Shown: positions 1 through 6,613 of the stretch, piece after piece
Layout: every line of letters begins with the position of its first letter
How positions within the stretch are numbered: position 1 is the first letter of the stretch
Origin: Pseudomonadota bacterium
GTDB lineage: Bacteria > Pseudomonadota > Alphaproteobacteria > Rhizobiales > Beijerinckiaceae
NCBI GenBank assembly: GCA_023426505.1
Contig: JAFAAP010000125.1
Location: 1 to 6,613 of the forward strand
Direction of reading: 5' to 3'
DNA length: 6,613 bases
Translations under genes and position numbers: made by a program
The notes under the pieces: generated by a model
What the model was told of the DNA's origin: nothing
The model's input: only the letters and a program-made list of their open reading frames with translations
The model's database searches: none

Positions 1-39
1 GCAGCCGCGCCCCGTCGGGTAGGGGAGGCCGCTTCGCGT

Positions 40-2367
<2,328 letters not shown>

Positions 2368-2391
2368 GCGATGCTCCCTCCGGAACCGTTT

Positions 2392-2412
2392 ACGTCCTTG
2401 ATCGGAGGACGT
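2392..2412. repeat. Inverted repeat in the kinase 5' leader
   Basis: Arms ACGTCCT and AGGACGT are perfect 7-base complements around a 7-base spacer (2399-2405). The repeat ends 25 bases upstream of the kinase ATG and just before its Shine-Dalgarno, downstream of the predicted transcription start. It could be an operator or a leader stem-loop. Chance occurrence of a repeat this size in a gap of this length is not negligible. Confidence 0.45.
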
Positions 2413-2436
2413 GCCGCATCTCTCCGAATCACCATC

Positions 2437-2465
2437 AATAGAATCATGGGCGAGTGATTTGTCTA
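2437..2465 (-). promoter_or_regulatory. Candidate sigma-70 promoter of the kinase gene, with GANTC sites
   Basis: Read on the minus strand, TAGACA (2465-2460) matches the -35 consensus at 5 of 6 positions and TCTATT (2442-2437) matches the -10 at 4 of 6, with an optimal 17-base spacer. Transcription would begin near 2430, about 60 bases before the ATG. Two GANTC sequences (GAATC at 2441-2445 and 2426-2430) overlap the -10 box and the predicted start. GANTC is the methylation site of CcrM in alphaproteobacteria. The match is by eye only. Confidence 0.45.
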
Positions 2466-2481
2466 GCTATGTGATCGATGA

Positions 2482-2498
2482 GGTTAACAAAAAATTGA
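2482..2498 (-). promoter_or_regulatory. CtrA-box-like element upstream of the kinase
   Basis: On the minus strand this reads TCAA-N7-TTAACC, one mismatch from the CtrA consensus TTAA-N7-TTAAC, with the exact 7-base spacing. It sits about 17 bases upstream of the candidate -35 box. CtrA is the master cell-cycle regulator in alphaproteobacteria, and PleC/DivJ-type kinases act in the pathway that controls it, so the placement makes sense. TTAACC-type sequences are common in such genomes, so binding is unproven. Confidence 0.35.
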
Positions 2499-2507
2499 GA
2501 CCGCGTT

Positions 2508-2542
2508 TTTCCGGTCATCCGTCCGTGGTAGACGGCCGGAAA
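2508..2542 (-). terminator. Stem-loop downstream of pepN, possible terminator
   Basis: Outer arms TTTCCGG (2508-2514) and CCGGAAA (2536-2542) and inner arms CCGTC (2519-2523) and GACGG (2531-2535) pair completely around a 7-base loop, with a 4-base bulge on one side. It starts 20 bases after the pepN stop codon. In pepN mRNA the U-run comes only at 2494-2489, 13 bases beyond the stem, so this is not a classic intrinsic terminator. It may act in 3'-end protection or weak termination. Confidence 0.35.
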
Positions 2543-2561
2543 GGCATTACGTTACAGGAGC

Positions 2562-5213
2562 TTACGCGCCGCTTGCTTCCTCCAGGGAACGTGCGGCGAT
2601 ATCGCCTACATCGCGGGAAAGATTGGGCTTTCCGGCGATGCGCTGAAGGGCGTTTTTCGCGTGCGTCCGACGCGTATTTTCCATCATCCGCCAGCTGCTG
2701 AACGACGTCAGCAACCGCGCCGCGAGCTGCGGATTCAACTCGTCCACCTGCAGCACGATGTCGGCCAGGAAGTCGTATCCCGAACCGTCCTTCGCGTTGA
2801 ACCGCACCTGGTTCAGCATCGCGAAACTGCCTACCAGGGCGCGCACGCGGTTCGGGTTGCCGATCGCGAAGGCCGGATGCTCCATGAGCCGCTTCACGCG
2901 TTCGAGCGTGTCGTCTTCGGGAATCGCCGCCTGCAGCGTGAACCACTTGTCGAGCACCAGCGGCTCGTCGCGATAGCGCTCCTCGAACCGGGCGAGCGCT
3001 GCCTCGCGCGCATCGCCCGGAAGGGTCATCAGCACGCCGAGCGCCGCGAGCCGGTCCGTCATGTTGCCGGCCTTGTCGAGTTGTTCGACCGCAAGCCGCT
3101 CGCCCAGCGCCGCATCGGCCGCCGCCAGGAGATCGAGCGACGCATTGCGCAGAGAACGGCGGCCCGCGCTCGCCGCGTCGGGACTGTAGGGGCCGCGCTC
3201 GCCAAGAGACACCCGGAACCGCTCCAGCGTCTCCCGGCAGGCTTGCCCGATGCGCCGGCGCATGGCCTTGCGGGCGCGGTGGATCGCGTCGGGATCGATG
3301 TCGCGGCCGATCTCCTGCGCGATGTCCGCCTCGCTCGGAAGCGCGAGGACGAGAGCCGCGAAGGCCGGATCGTCGAGGGCGTCGGCCTCCGTGAAGGCGG
3401 ACAGGGCGGCGGCGAGGTCCGCAACGTCGGAATCGGCGACCGCATCGCCCTTCGCCTGCGCGACCAGCAGCCGCATGGCGACGGTCTGGGCCGCCTGCCA
3501 GCGGTTGAATGCGTCGGTGTCATGCCGGAGCAGCACGAGCAGCTCCTCGTTCGACAGGTCGAGCGACGTCCTCACCGGGGCCGAGAATTCGCGGAACAGG
3601 GACGGCACCGGCTGCGACGTCACGCCCGTGAAGCTGAGGCTGTCGGCCGCCTTGTCGAACAGGAACACGCCCTGGGGGCTCACCCGGTCGGAGACGGCGT
3701 GCAGGGGCTTGCCGTCGCGGGCCACGAGGCCGAGCGCGACCGGGATCGCCATCGGCTCCTTGTTCGGCTGGCCCGGCGTCGGCGGGGTCGCCTGCGTGAA
3801 GTCGAGGCGGTAGGTCTGCGCCGCCGGATCATAGGTTCCCGTCACGGTGACGCGCGGCGTCCCAGCCTGGGCGTACCAGCGGGCGAAATGCGACAGGTCG
3901 CGCCTGGTCACCTCCGCGAAGGCGGCGAGGAAATCCTCCACCGTGGCGGCGGTGCCGTCGCAGCGCTCGAAATACAGGTCCATCCCGCGCCGGAAATCCT
4001 CCGGGCCGATGATGGTCTTGAGCATGCGCACGATCTCGGCGCCCTTCTCGTAGACGGTCGCCGTGTAGAAATTGTTGATCTCCCGGTACTGGGTCGGCCG
4101 CACCGGGTGGGAAAGGGGGCTTGCATCCTCCAGGAACTGGCGCGCCCGCAAGGTCTTCACCTCGGCGATGCGGTGCACGGGCCGCGAGCGCTCGTCGGAC
4201 GAGAACTCCTGGTCGCGGAAGACCGTCAGGCCCTCCTTGAGGCAGAGCTGGAACCAGTCGCGGCAGGTCACGCGGTTGCCGGACCAGTTGTGGAAGTACT
4301 CGTGCGCGATGATCGCCTCGATGTTGGCGTAGTCGACATCCGTCGCGGTCTCAGGACTCGCCAGCACGTACTTGTCGTTGAAGATGTTGAGGCCCTTGTT
4401 CTCCATCGCGCCCATGTTGAAGTCGGACACGGCCACGATGTTGAACACGTCGAGATCGTATTCGCGGCCGAAGACGCGCTCGTCCCAGCGCATGGAGCGC
4501 TCGAGCGCATCGAGGGCGTAGTCCGCGCGGCTCTCCTTGCCGGGCTCCACGTAGATGGCGAGTTCGACCTCGCGGCCGCTCATGGTGGTGAAGCTTTTGC
4601 CGGCGCGGCCGAGCCGGCCGCCGACCAGCGCGAAGAGATAGGACGGCTTCGGATGCGGATCGTGCCACACGGCGTAGTGCCGGCCGGTGCCCGCGATCTC
4701 GCCCGCCTCGACCCGGTTGCCGTTGCCGAGCAGGACCGGCGCCTCGTCCTTCCCGGCCTCGATGCGGGTGGTGTAGACCGCCATCACGTCCGGCCGGTCG
4801 AGGAAGTAGGTGATGCGCCGGAACCCCTCCGCCTCGCACTGGGTGCAGTAGTTTCCGCTGGAGCGGTAGAGACCCATCAGCTTGGTGTTCGAGGTCGGGT
4901 CGATCTCCGTCTCAATGGTCAGGGTGAAGGGGCCGCGCGGCGGCTGGGCGATGGTCAGCGATTGCGGCGAGGCTTCGAATTCGCTGTCGGGGAGTGCGCG
5001 GCCGTCGAGCGCGACGGAAGTCAGGCTGACCTCGTCCCCGTCCAGGACCAGCGGCGCATCCGCGCGCCCCTTCGGGTTCGGCCGCAGGGAAAGCGTGGCC
5101 GTGACGCGCGTCGCCGTGGCATGGAGCCTGACGTCGAGTTCGACTCGGTCGATCAGGAAGTCGCTCGGCCGGTAATCCTCGAGGCGGACGATCTGGGCAA
5201 TGTCGGTGCGCAT
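2562..5213 (-). CDS. pepN: Aminopeptidase N (M1 family, E. coli PepN type)
   Basis: An 883-residue zinc metallo-aminopeptidase that removes N-terminal residues from peptides in the cytoplasm, a late step of protein turnover. The N-terminal beta domain contains the QCEAEGF stretch (Q125, E127; substrate N-terminus pocket). The catalytic domain shows GAMEN at 268-272, the zinc motif HEYFH (H304, catalytic E305, H308) with the third ligand E327 in KEGLT, and the transition-state tyrosine Y388 in VYEKGAE, spaced from the zinc site as in E. coli PepN. An Ig-like DUF3458 region follows from about 455 to 560, then a helical C-terminal domain to the end. Length matches the family and no frame break is seen. 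There is no signal peptide or TM segment. The first ATG has only a weak purine-rich Shine-Dalgarno (GAAAG repeats just upstream), but the start agrees with the usual N-terminus of the family. It is divergent from gloA, with 277 bp between them. Confidence 0.97.
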   Translation of the reverse strand: MRTDIAQIVRLEDYRPSDFLIDRVELDVRLHATATRVTATLSLRPNPKGRADAPLVLDGDEVSLTSVALDGRALPDSEFEASPQSLTIAQPPRGPFTLTIETEIDPTSNTKLMGLYRSSGNYCTQCEAEGFRRITYFLDRPDVMAVYTTRIEAGKDEAPVLLGNGNRVEAGEIAGTGRHYAVWHDPHPKPSYLFALVGGRLGRAGKSFTTMSGREVELAIYVEPGKESRADYALDALERSMRWDERVFGREYDLDVFNIVAVSDFNMGAMENKGLNIFNDKYVLASPETATDVDYANIEAIIAHEYFHNWSGNRVTCRDWFQLCLKEGLTVFRDQEFSSDERSRPVHRIAEVKTLRARQFLEDASPLSHPVRPTQYREINNFYTATVYEKGAEIVRMLKTIIGPEDFRRGMDLYFERCDGTAATVEDFLAAFAEVTRRDLSHFARWYAQAGTPRVTVTGTYDPAAQTYRLDFTQATPPTPGQPNKEPMAIPVALGLVARDGKPLHAVSDRVSPQGVFLFDKAADSLSFTGVTSQPVPSLFREFSAPVRTSLDLSNEELLVLLRHDTDAFNRWQAAQTVAMRLLVAQAKGDAVADSDVADLAAALSAFTEADALDDPAFAALVLALPSEADIAQEIGRDIDPDAIHRARKAMRRRIGQACRETLERFRVSLGERGPYSPDAASAGRRSLRNASLDLLAAADAALGERLAVEQLDKAGNMTDRLAALGVLMTLPGDAREAALARFEERYRDEPLVLDKWFTLQAAIPEDDTLERVKRLMEHPAFAIGNPNRVRALVGSFAMLNQVRFNAKDGSGYDFLADIVLQVDELNPQLAARLLTSFSSWRMMENTRRTHAKNALQRIAGKPNLSRDVGDIAARSLEEASGA

Positions 5214-5296
5214 CTTTCAGCTTTCGTGGGCGTCGCTCTGTCTTGTGATCTGGAGTCCCAGCCGGGCGGCGCAAGACCTCGGGATGGGGTCGGGCA

Positions 5297-5314
5297 ATGG
5301 TTAATTTTCATTAA
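5297..5314 (-). promoter_or_regulatory. CtrA-box-like element upstream of pepN
   Basis: The minus strand reads TTAA-N6-TTAACCAT. The second half equals the extended Caulobacter CtrA half-site TTAACCAT, but the spacer is 6 rather than 7 bases. It lies 84-101 bases before the pepN ATG and about 180 bases before gloA. A GANTC site (GAGTC, 5253-5257) lies between it and pepN. No good sigma-70 boxes accompany it. The spacing defect makes CtrA binding uncertain. Confidence 0.3.
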
Positions 5315-5490
5315 ACATCATGAAGCTTTCCTGGTGCTGGTGCAGCTTGGCCCTTGATCTTGCCGCAGGATGCGCCATCACCTGCAGCATGACCAGCAAG
5401 GGTGGCAACCGGTTTACGGCGGGTCATTCTCCACCCTATTGAAAAAAGACGGGCTCACGTCGCCAGCGACCGCAAGAAGGGAAGACTGCC

Positions 5491-5931
5491 ATGGAATACC
5501 TGCACACGATGGTTCGGGTTTCGGACCTCGACAAATCCCTCGACTTCTTCTGCAACAAGTTCGGCCTCGTCGAAGTCCGCAGGACGGAAAACGAAAAGGG
5601 GCGCTACACCCTCGTGTTCCTCGCCGCCCCGGGCGACGTGGAGAAGGCCAAGGACTCGAAGGCGCCCCTGCTCGAGCTCACCTATAACTGGGACGAGAAG
5701 GAGTATGCCGGAGGACGGAATTTCGGCCATCTCGCCTACCGGGTCGATGACATTTATCAGACCTGCCAGAAGCTGATGGATGCGGGCGTCACCATCAACC
5801 GGCCGCCCCGCGACGGCTACATGGCCTTCGTCAAGACCCCGGACAACATCTCGATCGAATTGCTCCAGCGCGGCGAGCCCAAGGCTCCGCAGGAGCCCTG
5901 GGCCTCCATGCCCAACACCGGAACCTGGTAA
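5491..5931 (+). CDS. gloA: Lactoylglutathione lyase (glyoxalase I), VOC superfamily
   Basis: A 146-residue single VOC unit (two beta-alpha-beta-beta-beta modules), cytosolic and expected to be a dimer. Glyoxalase I converts the methylglyoxal-glutathione hemithioacetal to S-lactoylglutathione. All four metal ligands are in place: H5 (LHTMVRV), E62 (LELTYNW), H80 (FGHLAYRV) and E123 (ISIELLQ). Residues matching the glutathione-contacting positions of the human enzyme are also present: R9, N66, R76, and R107 where the human enzyme has Lys. The first ligand is His, as in E. coli GloA, rather than Gln as in human. The compact size and absence of zinc-type insertions suggest the nickel-activated class (inference). 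Compared with E. coli GloA (135 aa), the segment before E62 is about 6 residues longer and that before E123 about 5 shorter. The ATG is preceded by AAGGGAAG at 5478-5485. It appears monocistronic, since a 142-bp gap with hairpins separates it from xdhA. Confidence 0.9.
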   Translation: MEYLHTMVRVSDLDKSLDFFCNKFGLVEVRRTENEKGRYTLVFLAAPGDVEKAKDSKAPLLELTYNWDEKEYAGGRNFGHLAYRVDDIYQTCQKLMDAGVTINRPPRDGYMAFVKTPDNISIELLQRGEPKAPQEPWASMPNTGTW

Positions 5932-5957
5932 AACCCAAGCGTTTCAGGCACGCGGAC

Positions 5958-5977
5958 GCGCGCCGCGAGAGGCGCGC
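5958..5977 (+). terminator. GC-rich stem-loop after gloA, possible terminator
   Basis: GCGCGCC (5958-5964) and GGCGCGC (5971-5977) pair perfectly around a 6-base loop, 26 bases after the gloA stop. No U-run follows, so termination here would be weak or factor-dependent. Short GC stems also arise easily in DNA of this composition. Confidence 0.3.
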
Positions 5978-6027
5978 CTCACGCGCCCAAAGATGGTGTT
6001 GGCGAAAAGCGCTTGCTCCGTCATTGT

Positions 6028-6053
6028 ACCCGGCTCACCATAAGGAGCCGGGT
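6028..6053 (+). other. 9-bp perfect hairpin / inverted repeat just before xdhA
   Basis: ACCCGGCTC (6028-6036) and GAGCCGGGT (6045-6053) are exact complements around the 8-base loop ACCATAAG. The structure ends 9 bases before the xdhA Shine-Dalgarno and has no U-run on either side. It may be the operator of a dimeric regulator of xanthine dehydrogenase expression, or a leader hairpin affecting translation or transcript stability. A terminator for gloA is less likely given its position and the missing U-run. Confidence 0.6.
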
Positions 6054-6062
6054 CCAACCGGC

Positions 6063-6067
6063 GGAGG
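6063..6067 (+). promoter_or_regulatory. Shine-Dalgarno that fixes the GTG start of xdhA
   Basis: GGAGG lies 6 bases before the GTG at 6074. No ATG lies in this frame near the expected N-terminus, and the encoded protein begins where XdhA proteins normally do, so this site decides the start. Confidence 0.8.
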
Positions 6068-6073
6068 ACGATA

Positions 6074-6613
6074 GTGACACGGGATGCGATCCGCTTCTGG
6101 CGGCATGGACGAGTTGTCGAAGTCACGGGCTTTCACCCGCGCACCACGCTTCTGGACTATTTGAGGCTCAACGAACGCAAGCTCGGCACCAAGGAAGGCT
6201 GCGCCGAGGGCGATTGCGGCGCGTGCACCGTCGCGCTCGGGCGGGTTCGGGGCGGACGGGTGCGGTATGAACCGGTCAATGCCTGCATCCTGCTTCTCGG
6301 CCAGGTCGACGGCGCGGAGCTCGTGACCGTCGAGGATCTCGCGGTCGGAGACGATCTCCACCCGGTCCAGGCCGCCATGGTCGCGCGCCACGGCTCGCAA
6401 TGCGGCTTCTGCACCCCCGGCATCGTCATGAGCCTCTTCACGCTCTATCACGAGGGCGAACGGCCCCTCGACCGGCAGGCGGTGAACGACGCGCTCGCGG
6501 GCAATCTCTGCCGCTGCACGGGCTATCGGCCCATCGTCGATGCCGCGCTCGACGCCTGCAATGCGGAGGCGGGCGATCACTTCGCGCAGGCGAACGACGC
6601 GACCGTCCAGCGC
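6074..6613 (+). CDS. xdhA: Xanthine dehydrogenase small subunit XdhA, N-terminal part (cut by window edge)
   Basis: The frame opens at GTG 6074 and runs without a stop to the window edge, giving 180 residues. XdhA carries the iron-sulfur and FAD centres of xanthine dehydrogenase. It passes electrons from the molybdenum subunit XdhB to NAD while hypoxanthine and xanthine are oxidised to urate in purine breakdown. The ferredoxin-like 2Fe-2S domain shows GCAEGDCGACTV with C43, C48 and C51, plus C71 (NAC). The helical 2Fe-2S domain shows C110 and C113 (QCGFCTPG) and C146 and C148 (LCRCTGYRP). The TKEGCAEGDCGAC form is typical of xanthine dehydrogenase rather than the CO dehydrogenase or isoquinoline oxidoreductase small subunits. 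The family is usually about 460-490 aa, so the FAD domain should follow outside the window, normally with xdhB and xdhC after it. All eight cluster cysteines are present, so nothing suggests a broken gene. Confidence 0.94.
   Translation, partial: MTRDAIRFWRHGRVVEVTGFHPRTTLLDYLRLNERKLGTKEGCAEGDCGACTVALGRVRGGRVRYEPVNACILLLGQVDGAELVTVEDLAVGDDLHPVQAAMVARHGSQCGFCTPGIVMSLFTLYHEGERPLDRQAVNDALAGNLCRCTGYRPIVDAALDACNAEAGDHFAQANDATVQR

Noticed and set aside
1..39. Possible terminator or start of another gene after the kinase stop
   Set aside because: A 4-base C/G pairing exists, but there is no U-run, no clear Shine-Dalgarno-start pair, and too little sequence to judge.
2411..2701. 96-codon plus-strand frame starting GTG in the kinase-pepN gap, with GGAGG at 2404-2408
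   Set aside because: The Shine-Dalgarno-like sequence is only 2 bases from the GTG, almost half of the frame is antisense to the pepN 3' end, and the product resembles nothing I know.
2661..5357. 898-codon open frame on the plus strand, antisense to pepN
   Set aside because: Same codon-register artefact of GC-rich DNA. The predicted protein has no recognisable motif, while pepN carries every catalytic residue.
5413..5442. Possible gloA promoter TTTACG-N18-TATTGA
   Set aside because: The boxes are poor (TATTGA matches only half of the -10 consensus) and the spacing is not optimal, so it is not better than chance by eye.
5999..6027. Possible xdhA promoter TTGGCG-N17-CATTGT
   Set aside because: The spacing is right but each box matches only 3 of 6 consensus positions.
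6035..6580. 181-codon frame on the minus strand opposite xdhA
   Set aside because: It is in register with the xdhA codons and has no family features. xdhA on the plus strand has all eight cluster cysteines.

Overview
The window is GC-rich, with G/C-ending codons dominating every gene. It reads as chromosomal DNA of an alphaproteobacterium, most likely of the Rhizobiales (Hyphomicrobiales). This placement is inferred from the PleC/DivJ-type histidine kinase, from TTAA/TTAACC (CtrA-like) and GANTC (CcrM-type) motifs in the intergenic DNA, and from long open antisense frames typical of high GC. No mobile element, CRISPR array, tRNA or rRNA is visible. All the genes belong to known families, so this is core-genome territory and I see no new multi-gene system.

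Layout. Bases 1-39 lie downstream of the first gene and hold nothing I can identify. Minus strand, 40-2367: a membrane-bound sensor kinase (two TM segments, periplasmic domain, two PAS domains, HisKA, HATPase_c) of the PleC/DivJ/PdhS type. A 194-bp gap follows, with a plausible promoter, a near-consensus CtrA box, two GANTC sites and inverted repeats. Minus strand, 2562-5213: aminopeptidase N (pepN), complete. A divergent intergenic region (5214-5490) carries a TTAA-N6-TTAACCAT element and one GANTC site; I see no convincing sigma-70 promoter in it. Plus strand, 5491-5931: a glyoxalase I-type VOC protein (gloA), complete. A 142-bp gap with two perfect hairpins follows. Plus strand, 6074 to the window edge: the N-terminal 180 residues of the xanthine dehydrogenase small subunit (xdhA), with a GTG start.

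How the genes relate. They do not form one pathway. The kinase is probably a cell-cycle/polarity regulator. PepN is general peptide turnover, GloA detoxifies methylglyoxal, and XdhA opens a purine-catabolism operon that continues past the right edge. The most interesting signals are non-coding: a perfect 22-bp palindrome inside the first codons of the kinase gene, the kinase promoter region with CtrA-like and CcrM-like sites, and a 9-bp hairpin ending nine bases before the xdhA Shine-Dalgarno.
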